From Luteimonas marina (lineage in GTDB: Bacteria; Pseudomonadota; Gammaproteobacteria; Xanthomonadales; Xanthomonadaceae): a stretch of DNA of 64,000 nt. Position 1 is the first letter of the stretch, and each line of letters starts with the position of its first letter. The DNA is taken from the NCBI RefSeq assembly GCF_007859325.1, contig NZ_VOHK01000001.1:846083-910082 (forward strand), in the 5' to 3' direction. The notes under the pieces are model-generated. The model was not told the DNA's origin. It saw only the letters and a program-made list of their open reading frames with translations, and did no database searches. A program made the position numbers and the translations under genes. This document shows, piece after piece, positions 17,628-31,422 of the stretch.

Positions 17628-18311
17628 ATGGATGCTGATCGGCCGACTCCGCGAGCCTCCCCGGAACGCAGGCGCCTGTTGCTGGCGGCGGCGGTTTGCG
17701 CCGCGCTGCTGGGCGCGTGCGGGCAGCAGTCGTCCGACGTCGCCGCCCCTCCGCCGCCGCAGGCCATGGACCCCATGCCGACCGCCTCGTCTCCGTTCCG
17801 TTCCGCTTTCGATTCCCTGGCGGCCCTGCCGCCCGACGGCGAACTCGCCGAACTGCGGGCCTCCGCCGCGCTGTCGCGCCTCCAGGGCCAGGTCACGGAC
17901 GACGACATCGCGCTGGCCGAACCGCTGGCCGGGCTCGCGAACAGCGATCGCGCCGCGATCCGCGCGACGGCCGTCGCCCTGCTGGGGCAACTGGCGACCG
18001 CTTCCGGCGACGGCGCCCCGCTGCCGGTCGCCGCGACCGAGGCCGTCGTCCGCGGCATGGACGACGATGACGCATCGGTCCGGCTGGAAGCGACGCGCGC
18101 GGCCGCGCCCCTGGAGGGCGAAGCGATCCATCGTGCACTGCTCGGCCGCCTGGCCGATTCCTCGCCGCTGGTGCGCTTCCAGGCGCTGCAGGCGCTGCAG
18201 GCCCGCGGCAGCCTGACCACCGACGCCGAGGCCAGGGCCGAGGCCCTGAAGCTGCGCGAGGACCCGGACAGGCTGGTGCGCGAGCTCGCGCAGGCCGTCG
18301 TCAGCGAGTAA
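17628..18311 (+). CDS. HEAT-like repeat lipoprotein of unknown function
   Basis: 227 residues. A charged N terminus and hydrophobic stretch end in a lipobox (LLLAAAVCAALLGACGQQ), so it should be lipid-anchored in the envelope. After a Pro-rich linker, residues about 62-227 form regular paired helices with HEAT/PBS-lyase-like spacing, for example DRAAIRATAVALLGQLA, DDASVRLEATRAAA and SSPLVRFQALQALQ. Such solenoids bind other proteins. It follows the previous gene by 66 bases on the same strand and is probably part of the same transcription unit. Specific role unknown. Confidence 0.78.
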   Translation: MDADRPTPRASPERRRLLLAAAVCAALLGACGQQSSDVAAPPPPQAMDPMPTASSPFRSAFDSLAALPPDGELAELRASAALSRLQGQVTDDDIALAEPLAGLANSDRAAIRATAVALLGQLATASGDGAPLPVAATEAVVRGMDDDDASVRLEATRAAAPLEGEAIHRALLGRLADSSPLVRFQALQALQARGSLTTDAEARAEALKLREDPDRLVRELAQAVVSE

Positions 18312-18423
18312 CCGGCGCGGCAGGCGCGCCGTCAACAGGCGCCATGGCGGCCCGCGTCGGAGCCGCCGTTCCGGCGCGCGGGCTTCGAGACGCCGAACAG
18401 GCCCTCGCGCCGGCCCCTGTGCG

Positions 18424-21030
<2,607 letters not shown>

Positions 21031-21137
21031 CGAATTGCTTGCATCCTCGTGGTGCCGGACCGCTCGTGCGCCGCTCTGGGCGGGGGGCCGGAAACATGGC
21101 GGCGGGGCCTTTCGACCCCGCCGGAAACAGTGTTGGA

Positions 21138-21146
21138 ATCATACCA
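21138..21146 (-). promoter_or_regulatory. Candidate extended -10 promoter for gyrA
   Basis: On the minus strand the sequence TGG-TATGAT (21138-21146) is an extended -10 element, TGN followed by a one-mismatch TATAAT. It lies about 110 bases upstream of the gyrA ATG, in the only AT-richer part of the mtnA-gyrA gap. No convincing -35 was found at 17 bases, which extended -10 promoters can do without. Confidence 0.45.
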
Positions 21147-21257
21147 CGCGGGGCACTTTTTCGCCACCATTTTCCGGCGGAAAAACAAGCACTTGCAGGC
21201 ACCGGAATGATGTCCCGCGCATCGCACGCGCAGGGGGCGCCGTGAACGACGCCATAG

Positions 21258-21276
21258 GTCGGGGCTACGCCCCGAC
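21258..21276. terminator. Hairpin GTCGGGGC-TAC-GCCCCGAC just after mtnA
   Basis: Perfect 8-bp stem with a TAC loop, 8 bases past the mtnA stop. The identical hairpin lies just past the stop of the arabinose dehydrogenase gene (51975-51993). No T-run follows on the minus strand, so it is not a classical intrinsic terminator; it may stabilise 3' ends or be a small dispersed repeat. Confidence 0.45.
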
Positions 21277-21284
21277 GTACGCGA

Positions 21285-22358
21285 TCAATGGTCGCCGAAC
21301 ATGGTCCGCATCGCGGCGGTATCGGGATGCTCGACGATGCCCTTCTCGGTGACGATCGCGTCGATCAGGCCCGCCGGCGTCACGTCGAACACCGGGTTCC
21401 ACGCCGGCACGCCTTCGGCCACTGTGCGCGTGCCGCCGATGCCGTAGAGCTCGGCGGGGTCGCGCTCCTCGATCTCGATCAGCTCGCCCGAGGCGGTATC
21501 CATGTCGACGGTCGAGGACGGCGCCACGACCATGAACTTCGCGCCGTGGTGGCGCGCGGAGATCGCCAGCTGGTAGGTGCCGATCTTGTTGGCGGTGTCG
21601 CCGTTGGCGCAGATGCGGTCGGCGCCGACCACGACCCACTGCACCGCACCGGTCTTCATCAGGTGCGCGGCGGCGGAATCGGCGATCAGGGTCGCCGGGA
21701 TGCCGTCCTGCAGCAGCTCCCACGCGGTCAGGCGCGCGCCCTGCTGCCACGGCCGGGTCTCGCCCGCGTACACGCGCGCGATGCCGCCCTGCGCGACGCC
21801 GGCGCGGATCACGCCCAGCGCGGTGCCGAAGCCGGCGGTCGCCAGCGAGCCGGTGTTGCAGTGGGTCAGCACGCCGCTGCCGGGCGCGATCAGCGAGGCG
21901 CCGAGCACGCCCATCGCGCGGTTGGCGGCAAGGTCCTCGGTCTCGATCGCGCGCGCCTCGGCTTCCAGCGCCGCGCGCCAGTCCATGCCCTCGCCCGCCC
22001 GCGCGCGCAGCAGGGCCGCGCGCATGCGCGCCAGCGCCCAGGCGAGGTTGACCGCGGTCGGGCGCGCGGCGTTGAGCCGCTGCAGCGCGGGTTCGAGTTC
22101 CGCCGCGGCATCGGCCGCGTCGCTCGCACCGATCTCGCGCGACGCCAGCACCGCGCCCCACGCGGCGGCAATGCCGATCGCCGGTGCGCCGCGCACGGCG
22201 AGCGAATGGATCGCGTCGGCGACCTCGTCGCTGCTCCGGCACGCCAGGTATTCGACGACGAAGGGCAGCTTGCGCTGGTCGAGCAGTTCGAGGGCCTCGC
22301 CGGTCCAGCGGATCGGGCGGATGCGGTCGTAGCGGGCGTAGTCGATGGCGTCGGTCAT
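21285..22358 (-). CDS. mtnA: Methylthioribose-1-phosphate isomerase
   Basis: 357 residues. It converts 5-methylthioribose-1-phosphate to methylthioribulose-1-phosphate in the methionine salvage pathway. It belongs to the eIF2B-like fold and shows the family's [13 protein letters not shown], the catalytic cysteine in [30 protein letters not shown] with the catalytic Asp, and [10 protein letters not shown]. Start at 22358 ([16 protein letters not shown]) fits family members; the in-frame ATG 30 bases upstream is less likely. No other mtn gene is next to it. Confidence 0.95.
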   Translation of the reverse strand: MTDAIDYARYDRIRPIRWTGEALELLDQRKLPFVVEYLACRSSDEVADAIHSLAVRGAPAIGIAAAWGAVLASREIGASDAADAAAELEPALQRLNAARPTAVNLAWALARMRAALLRARAGEGMDWRAALEAEARAIETEDLAANRAMGVLGASLIAPGSGVLTHCNTGSLATAGFGTALGVIRAGVAQGGIARVYAGETRPWQQGARLTAWELLQDGIPATLIADSAAAHLMKTGAVQWVVVGADRICANGDTANKIGTYQLAISARHHGAKFMVVAPSSTVDMDTASGELIEIEERDPAELYGIGGTRTVAEGVPAWNPVFDVTPAGLIDAIVTEKGIVEHPDTAAMRTMFGDH

Positions 22359-22409
22359 GACGCCGATTCTACCGGCGGCCGCGTGCATGCGGCCGCCGGT
22401 CCATGGCCT

Positions 22410-22991
22410 TCAGCGCACGCGGAACTCGGCGCGGCAGCCGCCGTCGACCCAGACGCCGCTGCGGTCCCAGCCCCAGTTCTGCCCGCGCACGCAGCGCGTC
22501 TGCGACAGCTGGCGAACGAGGTCGACACCGCGGCCGACCTGCGCGTTGCAGCGGCGATGCCGGCCCTTGTCGGATTCGCAGCGCAGGGTCTGCCCGTATC
22601 CCGAGCCCGGGCCCGACGGACGGCCGGCACCATGGCCGCCGCTGCCGCGACCGGTCACGAATTCCGCGCGGCAGCCCTGCGACACCCAGATGCCGCTGTT
22701 GTCCCAGCCCCAGTTGCGACCCTGCACGCAGGCCGTGCGCGACAGCTGGCGCGAGATGGAGACGCCGCCGCGGGTGTCGGCGCTGCAGCGACGGTCGCGG
22801 CCGTTGTCCGATTCGCAGCGCACGACCGACCCCGAGCCGTAGCCGCCACCGTAGCCGCCACCCGGGCCGTAGCCTCCGCCCGGATAGCGTCCCGAATCCG
22901 GATAGCCGCCGTAGCCGCCACCGGAGGGATAGCTGACGCAGCCTGCCAGCAGCAACACCACCGCACCCAGACCGATCCTGATCGCGCCCAT
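22410..22991 (-). CDS. Lipoprotein with two DUF3011 repeats
   Basis: 193 residues. The signal sequence MGAIRIGLGAVVLLLAGCVS has a clear lipobox (LAGC). A Gly/Tyr/Pro-rich linker follows, then two DUF3011 units of about 55 residues. Each starts RCESD and contains RRC, a C-x-GxNWGWD core and a closing GCRAEF; four cysteines per unit probably form two disulfides. The start at 22991 is supported by GGGAGGT upstream. DUF3011 proteins are common in this family of bacteria; the function is unknown and lectin-like binding is only speculation. Confidence 0.88.
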   Translation of the reverse strand: MGAIRIGLGAVVLLLAGCVSYPSGGGYGGYPDSGRYPGGGYGPGGGYGGGYGSGSVVRCESDNGRDRRCSADTRGGVSISRQLSRTACVQGRNWGWDNSGIWVSQGCRAEFVTGRGSGGHGAGRPSGPGSGYGQTLRCESDKGRHRRCNAQVGRGVDLVRQLSQTRCVRGQNWGWDRSGVWVDGGCRAEFRVR

Positions 22992-23087
22992 CCGACACCT
23001 CCCGAGCATGCTTGCTGCGCGACACATTGCGCGCAATCCCGTGAACGACGGGGCAAAACGCGATGTTGACCGGCCGCGCGGCGCGGT

Positions 23088-24068
23088 TCAGGCGCGATTG
23101 AAGTCGAACGCCAGCACGTCGGCGATCCGCGGCGTGCCGAGCATGGCCATCAACAGGCGGTCGACACCGAGGGCGACGCCGGCGCAGGCGGGCAGTCCCG
23201 CCGCCATGGCGTCGAGCAGGGCTTCGTCGATGGGCGGCGACGCGGCCCCGCGCGCCGATCGCACCGAGAGATCGCGTTCGAAGCGCCGGCGCTGTTCGGC
23301 GGCGTCGGTCAGCTCGTGGTAGCCGTTCGCCAGCTCCAGCGGGCCGAGGTAGAGTTCGAAGCGTTCGGCCACGTCGACGTCGTCGCGTCGCACCACCTTC
23401 GCCAGCGCGCACTGCGAGACGGGATAGTCGTGCACCACCAGCAGCTGGTTGGGCGGGAAGCGCGGCTGGATGCGGTGGGTCATCAGCAGGTCGAGCCAGT
23501 CGTCGCGGGTCAGGCCTTCGGGGTCGATGGCGATGTCATCGCCGGCCGCGCGCAGCGCGTCGATGTCCGCCGTCATCGGATCGATGCCGAGCGTGTCGCG
23601 GTACAGCCCGCGGAAGGTGATGCGCGCCACCGAGGCCTCGCGTTCGACCAGCGACAGCGCCGCCTGCACCAGCTCGATCGCCTCGTCGGCCAGGCGCAGG
23701 TGCTCCCAACCGACGCGGTACCACTCCAGCATCGTGAATTCGGGGTTGTGGCGCCCGCCGGCCTCGCCGTCACGGAACACGCGTCCGAGCTCGTAGCAGT
23801 CGCCGAGGCCGGCGGCGAGCAGGCGCTTCATCGGGAACTCGGCCGAGGTGCGCAGCCAGCGCGTGCGCGGAGCGCCGTCGGTGCGGCCGGAGAATTCGAG
23901 CGGGAACGAGGCGATGTTGGGGTCGGTGTTGCCGGCGCGCGACATCGTCGGGGTTTCGACTTCCAGCACGCCGCGACGCGCGAAGAAGTCGCGGATCGCT
24001 GCGTTGGCGCGCGCGCGCAGGTGGATGGCGCCGGGATCGGCCGACGCTTGCGTGTGACTCCCGCTCAC
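23088..24068 (-). CDS. epmA: Elongation factor P--(R)-beta-lysine ligase
   Basis: 326-residue class II lysyl-tRNA-synthetase paralogue lacking the anticodon-binding domain. It activates (R)-beta-lysine and attaches it to EF-P, relieving ribosome stalling at polyproline. Seen are motif 1 (FFARRGVLEVETPTMS), motif 2 (LGRVFRDGEAGGRHNPEFTMLEW) and motif 3 near the C terminus (PACAGVALGVDRLLMAML). The likely start is GTG at 24068 (VSGSHTQAS...), with GAGG upstream; longer in-frame starts run into the REP units. The aminomutase EpmB is not in the window. Confidence 0.93.
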   Translation of the reverse strand: MSGSHTQASADPGAIHLRARANAAIRDFFARRGVLEVETPTMSRAGNTDPNIASFPLEFSGRTDGAPRTRWLRTSAEFPMKRLLAAGLGDCYELGRVFRDGEAGGRHNPEFTMLEWYRVGWEHLRLADEAIELVQAALSLVEREASVARITFRGLYRDTLGIDPMTADIDALRAAGDDIAIDPEGLTRDDWLDLLMTHRIQPRFPPNQLLVVHDYPVSQCALAKVVRRDDVDVAERFELYLGPLELANGYHELTDAAEQRRRFERDLSVRSARGAASPPIDEALLDAMAAGLPACAGVALGVDRLLMAMLGTPRIADVLAFDFNRA

Positions 24069-24091
24069 GACCAACCTCGAATACCCCTTGT

Positions 24092-24246
24092 CGTCATCCC
24101 GGCGAAAGCCGGGATCCATTTGGCTCTTGCCTCTGCACGAAATGACGAACGCCACGGCAAAGTCAAAATGGATCCCGGCTTTCGCCGGGATGACGATCGG
24201 ACGTGGATGCGCCGACGAATGGATCCCGGCTTTCGCCGGGATGACG
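24092..24246. repeat. Three GTCATCCC-family REP units upstream of epmA
   Basis: Units at 24092-24118 (forward), 24169-24195 and 24220-24246 (both reversed), all with stem CCCGGC/GCCGGG and GAAA loop. They fill most of the ligA-epmA gap, 24069-24300. The last two are 24 bases apart in direct orientation, which suggests a duplication of one arm. Confidence 0.88.
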
Positions 24247-24300
24247 GCCGAGGTTGGCGACTGGTGGCCATTGGGCGTGTCCCGCGACTCGCAGGCGTGC

Positions 24301-26817
<2,517 letters not shown>

Positions 26818-26838
26818 TTAGCGGGTCGGGATGTGACT

Positions 26839-26888
26839 GCCCCCACCCCAGCCCTCCCCCGCTTGCGGGGGAGGGTTGGGGTGGGGGC
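26839..26888. repeat. Long GC hairpin between zipA and ligA
   Basis: Arms GCCCCCACCCCAGCCCTCCC and the near-complement GGGAGGGTTGGGGTGGGGGC meet around a short CGCTTGCG centre, with a mismatch in the arms. The roughly 22-bp stem lies in the 94-base spacer inside the smc-zipA-ligA unit and could attenuate ligA transcription. Purine-rich arms make it also G-quadruplex-prone; that is inference. Confidence 0.75.
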
Positions 26889-26902
26889 AAACCGCCGCCG
26901 AC

Positions 26903-27640
26903 CTACCAGCGCGGACTGCGCGTCACCGGCGGCGCTTCGTTCTCGCGGTCCCAGGCGCGCAGTTCGTCGCGCAGGCCGGCGATGCGCTGGCGGCCGAGGG
27001 CGTTGCGCTGTTCGTCCAGCACCACGCCGTCGAGCAGTTCGGCCATGCGCTGGGCGGCGGGCAGCATCGCGTCCCAGGCGTCGAGCGCGCTGACCGGGGC
27101 CGGCAGCGTCAGGAAGAAGGCGATCGCCGGGGTTTCCAGCGCCTGGATCTCGGACATCTCGAAGCTGCCGGGCTTGCGGATGTTGGCGACGCTGAAGATC
27201 GGCCCGCGCTCGGGATGGCTCTCCACCAGCCGGTGGAACACGTTCATGTGGCCGTAGGTCAGGCCGGCCTTCTCGGCGGCGACCACGATGTCCGGCCCGC
27301 GCAGCACCTGACCGGCCTTCGCCGCGATGTACAGGGTGACGATCTTGTCGAAGTCGTCGCTGGTGCGCTTGCCCAGTTCGCTGTTGGGCGAAGCGGCGCC
27401 GACCGCGCCGTCGAGCAGGTCCATCTCGGTCTGCACGATCTCCTCGCCGGCGCCTTCGGGGGCGTCGGCCAGTTCGCGTTCGATCTGTGCGCCGAGCGTG
27501 GGCTCCATGCGCTCGCCTTCGCCACGATCCTCGCGCGGCCGCTTGCGTCCCTGTCCCTGGCGCGGCCGGGTGCCGAAGTACCAGATCGCCGCCAGCAGGA
27601 TCAGGCCGGCCACGAGGATGCCAATGCGCAGTTCGGTCAT
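26903..27640 (-). CDS. zipA: Cell division protein ZipA
   Basis: 245 residues. An N-terminal membrane anchor (residues about 6-23, GILVAGLILLAAIWYFGT) is followed by a basic then acidic linker and a C-terminal FtsZ-binding domain (about 105-235) with IVTLYIAAKAGQVLRGPDIV, GLTYGHMNVFHR and IFSVANIRKPGSFE. It tethers FtsZ filaments to the inner membrane. It sits 28 bases after smc on the same strand, the normal smc-zipA-ligA order of gammaproteobacteria. Confidence 0.95.
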   Translation of the reverse strand: MTELRIGILVAGLILLAAIWYFGTRPRQGQGRKRPREDRGEGERMEPTLGAQIERELADAPEGAGEEIVQTEMDLLDGAVGAASPNSELGKRTSDDFDKIVTLYIAAKAGQVLRGPDIVVAAEKAGLTYGHMNVFHRLVESHPERGPIFSVANIRKPGSFEMSEIQALETPAIAFFLTLPAPVSALDAWDAMLPAAQRMAELLDGVVLDEQRNALGRQRIAGLRDELRAWDRENEAPPVTRSPRW

Positions 27641-27668
27641 GCGGGTCCTCCGGGGATCGTGCGGGGCC

Positions 27669-30600
27669 TCACGCGGCGCCGGCCAGGCGCGCCGCCTCGG
27701 CCAGGTCGACGGACACCAGGCGGCTCACGCCCGGCTCGCGCATGGTAACGCCGCTGAGCTGCTGCGCAGCTTCCATCGTCGCCTTGTTGTGGGTGACGAA
27801 CAGGAACTGCACCTGCTCGCTCATCTCCGACACCATGTTGGTGAAGCGGCCGACGTTGGCCTCGTCCAGCGGCGCATCGACCTCGTCGAGCAGGCAGAAC
27901 GGCGCCGGATTGAGGCGGAAGATCGCGAACACCAGCGCCACCGCGGTCATCGCCTTCTCGCCGCCGGACAGCAGCGAGATGTTCGACACGCGCTTGCCCG
28001 GCGGGCGCGCCATGATCGCCACGCCGGTGTCGAGCAGGTCCTCGCCGGTGAGTTCGAGGTAGGCGTGGCCGCCGCCGAACAGGCGCGGATACAGCTCCTG
28101 CACGCCGGAATTGACGCGGTCGAAGGTGTCCTTGAAGCGGCCGCGGGTCTCGCGGTCGATCTTGCGGATCGCGTCTTCCAGGGTTTCCAGCGCGGTGGTG
28201 AGGTCGGCGTCCTGCGCGTCGAGGTATTCCTTGCGCTGGGCGGCCTCGGCGTGCTCCTGGATGGCGGCGAGGTTGACCGGCTCGAGCCTGCGCAGCTTGG
28301 CGTCGAAGTCGGTGACCATCTTTTCCCAGGCCGGGGCTTGGGCGTCGGCGGCGAGGCTGGCGACCACCTCTTCGAGCACGAAGCCGGCCTCGACCACGGC
28401 CGCGGTGAGCTGCTCGGCCCTGATCGCCAGCGCCTGCTGGTCGAGGCGGCGCTGCGAGATCGCCTCGCGCTGCGCCAGCGCCTGCTCCTCGCGCTCGTGG
28501 CGGGTGCGCTCGAACGCGCGCAGGTCGTTGTCGACGCCTTCCAGCGCCGAGCGCGCGGCCGCCAGTGCCTTCTCCGCGACCACGCGCTGCTCCAGCGCGG
28601 CCTGGCGCTGCTGCTCCAGCGCGACCACCGGGGCGTCGCCCTCGGACAGCTGCGAGGCGAGTTCGCCCAGCCGTGCGTCGAGCTGGCCGCGCTGGCCGCC
28701 CATGCGCTGCAGGGCCTGCGCCAGCGCCACGACCTGGGCGCGCTGCGATTCGAGGGTCAGCGCCAGCGCGTGCGCGGTGTCGCGCGATTCACGAGCGGCG
28801 GCGCGGGCGGCATCGCGCGCTTCGGCGAACGTGCGGCGCTCGGCTTCCAGTGCATTGCGCACGCCTTCCAGTTCGGCCATGCGGCCGACGGCGTCCTCCA
28901 GCTTCGAGCGCGCCTCGCGCGCCTGCTGCGCGCTGCTGTCGATGGTTTCCACCAACTGCGCGAGTTCGCCGTCGATCTTCTCGATCCGCGCCCGCGCGGT
29001 GTCCACCCGGCCCTGCTGGCCCTGCAGCTGGCCGGCCAGCTCCGACACGCCGCGGTGCGCGAGGTAGAGCGCGCGCTGCGCGTCCTCGCGCTGCTGCTCG
29101 GCCACCAGCAGGCGGTCGCGCCAGGCGGCGATGCCGCGCTCCAGCTCCTGCTCGCGGTGCTGCAGTTCCTCGATCGCGGCGCGCAGTTCCTTGATCTCGC
29201 GCTCGCGCAGCAGCGCGCCCTGCTTGGCCGCGCCCGAGCGCACCACGCGCACCCAGCCGGCGCCGAGGCGCTCGCCGCCGCGGGTGATGACCGATTCGCC
29301 CTCGCCCAGCCGCGCCTGCAGCGCACGCGCTTCCGACAGGTCTTCGGCGGCGTGCAGGCGGGCCAGCAGGCGGCGGATCGCCAGCGGGCCCTGCACCTTC
29401 GCCGCCAGCGAGGTCGGCGCGAACGTCGCGTCACCGGCCTCGGCGGACACCAGCGCCAGCCGCCCCTCGCCCAGTTCGCCCAGGGCATCGACCAGCGTCT
29501 CCGGCGCCTCCACCAGCACGCCCTCGATCAGTTGCCCGAGCGCGCCTTCGACGGCGTTCTCCCAGCCCGGCTCGACCGTCAGCCGCTCGCCCACGCGCGC
29601 GGCCGAATCCAGCCCGCGCTGGCGCAGCCATTCGACCGCGACGCCCTGCTCCTGGCCGAGCGCGGCATGCTGCAGCGTCTCCAGCGAGGACAGCCGGCCG
29701 CGGGCTTCCTGCGCGCGCTTGCGCACTTCGGACAATTCGTTCTGCGCGGTGCGCTGCTGGTCCTGCAGGTCGACCGCGGCCTGCTTGCGCTGTTCGAGGT
29801 CCTCGTTCAGTCCGTCGAGCGCGGCCTTCTGCTCCTCGTGGCGCAGGGCGATGGTCTCGAAGGCCTCGGTCAGCGCGGCGAGGTCGAGCGCGCTGCGCTC
29901 GCTGCCCAGCTGTTCGCGGCGTCGGTCGGCGTCGAGCGACTGGCGGTCGAGGTAGTCCACGCGCGTGCGCTCGACGTCGCCGGCGCGCGAGGCCTCGTTC
30001 TGCTCGCGGTTGTGCGCCTCCCAGCGCTGCTGCCAGTCGGCCAGCGCTTCCTCGGCGTTGCGCAGCGCTTCCTGCCGGACCTCGTCGTCCTCGCGCAGCG
30101 CGGCCAGCTGCGGCTCGGCGTCGGCGATCGCAGCCTGCAGCACTTCCAGCCTCGCCTCGTCGCCGCTGATGTGCGCGCCGATCTCCTCCAGCGCGTGCCG
30201 GGTTTCCTCGCGCGCCTTGTGCAGGCGTTCGGCCATTTCGCGCTGGTGCGCGATCTGCTGCTCGACCCGCGCCAGGGTGCCGCCGACCTCGTAACTCTCG
30301 GTCTGCGCCTTGTTGAGCGCGGCGCCGGCGTCCTCGCGGCGCACGCGGCCGGTTTCCAGCTCGCGCTCGGCCTCGCGCTGCTCGGCGATCAGCTGCTGCA
30401 GGCGGGTTTCCTCCTGCGACAGCCCTTCGCGCAGGCCCTGCAGCTGGGCGTCGAGGGCGCGGAACTCCAGCGCCTTCCACTCGGCGTCGCGGATCCTGCG
30501 CTCGGCCTGGATCGCGGTGTACTGCTCGGCCTGGCGCGCCTGCCGCTTGAGGTGTTCGAGCTGCTTGCCGACTTCCTCGCGCAGGTCGCTCAGGCGATCG

Positions 30601-31172
30601 AGGTTCTCGCGGGTGTGGCGGATTCGGGTCTCGGTTTCCTTGCGCCGCTCCTTGTACTTGGAGATGCCGGCGGCCTCCTCGAGGTAGACGCGCAGATCTT
30701 CCGGCTTGGCGTCGATCACCTGCGAAATCATGCCCTGCTCGATGATCGAGTAGCTGCGCGGGCCGAGGCCGGTGCCGAGGAACAGGTCGGTGATGTCGCG
30801 GCGGCGGCACTTGGCGCCGTTGAGGTAGTAGCCGCTCTGGCCGTCGCGGCCGACGGTGCGCTTGACCGAGATCTCGTTGAAGGCGGCGTATTCGCCCGAG
30901 ATGGTGTGGTCGGAATTGTCGAAGATCAGCTCGACGGTCGCCTGCGACACCGGCTTGCGCGCGGTGGAGCCGGCGAAGATCACGTCGGTCAGCGAGTCGC
31001 CGCGCAGGCGGCTGGCCGAGCTTTCGCCCATCACCCAGCGCACCGCGTCGATGATGTTGGACTTGCCGCAGCCGTTCGGACCGACCACGCCGGTCATGTT
31101 GGTCGGCAGGTGCAGCGTGGTGGGATCGACGAAGGATTTGAAACCGGACAGCTTGATCGTGGACAGGCGCAT
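27669..31172 (-). CDS. smc: Chromosome partition protein SMC
   Basis: 1167 residues, normal SMC length. The N-terminal ATPase half has Walker A GPNGCGKSNIIDA. Long coiled coils flank a hinge around residues 500-640 (VEGALGQLIEGVLVE through HAAEDLSEA), and the C-terminal half has the signature LLSGGEKAMTAVAL and Walker B FCLLDEVDAPLDEANV. It folds back into an antiparallel coil, dimerises at the hinge and, with ScpA/ScpB, loads onto DNA to organise the chromosome. The start at 31172 (MRLSTIKLSGFKSFVDPT) is the universal SMC start. It is first of the smc-zipA-ligA unit; scpAB are not nearby. Confidence 0.97.
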   Translation of the reverse strand: MRLSTIKLSGFKSFVDPTTLHLPTNMTGVVGPNGCGKSNIIDAVRWVMGESSASRLRGDSLTDVIFAGSTARKPVSQATVELIFDNSDHTISGEYAAFNEISVKRTVGRDGQSGYYLNGAKCRRRDITDLFLGTGLGPRSYSIIEQGMISQVIDAKPEDLRVYLEEAAGISKYKERRKETETRIRHTRENLDRLSDLREEVGKQLEHLKRQARQAEQYTAIQAERRIRDAEWKALEFRALDAQLQGLREGLSQEETRLQQLIAEQREAERELETGRVRREDAGAALNKAQTESYEVGGTLARVEQQIAHQREMAERLHKAREETRHALEEIGAHISGDEARLEVLQAAIADAEPQLAALREDDEVRQEALRNAEEALADWQQRWEAHNREQNEASRAGDVERTRVDYLDRQSLDADRRREQLGSERSALDLAALTEAFETIALRHEEQKAALDGLNEDLEQRKQAAVDLQDQQRTAQNELSEVRKRAQEARGRLSSLETLQHAALGQEQGVAVEWLRQRGLDSAARVGERLTVEPGWENAVEGALGQLIEGVLVEAPETLVDALGELGEGRLALVSAEAGDATFAPTSLAAKVQGPLAIRRLLARLHAAEDLSEARALQARLGEGESVITRGGERLGAGWVRVVRSGAAKQGALLREREIKELRAAIEELQHREQELERGIAAWRDRLLVAEQQREDAQRALYLAHRGVSELAGQLQGQQGRVDTARARIEKIDGELAQLVETIDSSAQQAREARSKLEDAVGRMAELEGVRNALEAERRTFAEARDAARAAARESRDTAHALALTLESQRAQVVALAQALQRMGGQRGQLDARLGELASQLSEGDAPVVALEQQRQAALEQRVVAEKALAAARSALEGVDNDLRAFERTRHEREEQALAQREAISQRRLDQQALAIRAEQLTAAVVEAGFVLEEVVASLAADAQAPAWEKMVTDFDAKLRRLEPVNLAAIQEHAEAAQRKEYLDAQDADLTTALETLEDAIRKIDRETRGRFKDTFDRVNSGVQELYPRLFGGGHAYLELTGEDLLDTGVAIMARPPGKRVSNISLLSGGEKAMTAVALVFAIFRLNPAPFCLLDEVDAPLDEANVGRFTNMVSEMSEQVQFLFVTHNKATMEAAQQLSGVTMREPGVSRLVSVDLAEAARLAGAA

Positions 31173-31422
31173 GCGGCGTTCGGTGGCCCCGGCCACGCGT
31201 CACGGCGCGGCCCTGTTATTCGTGCAAAATGGCGGGAATGACTCGCAAGTCATTGAATGTACTTGGGTCGATGTGACCCGGAGTTCATTCGAATCCGCGA
31301 GTATAGCGGTCGCTCCGGGCCCCGTCCCGGGGGCAGACAAGCGATATTCAGCGCCTTGATTCCGGCCATCGCGCGCGGATGGCTCCCTCCCCCGCCTGTG
31401 GAGGAAGGACAACAGGCGCGAC

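Noticed and set aside
24092..24246. Possible CRISPR-like spaced repeats
   Set aside because: Units are in opposite orientations, with unequal spacing and internal hairpins; this is a REP cluster.
26839..26888. Terminator ending the smc-zipA unit before ligA
   Set aside because: No T-run follows and smc-zipA-ligA is a conserved unit, so it is recorded only as a hairpin repeat.
27327..31241. A 1304-codon plus-strand open frame opposite smc
   Set aside because: Antisense shadow of smc, leucine/arginine/glutamine-rich with no domain.
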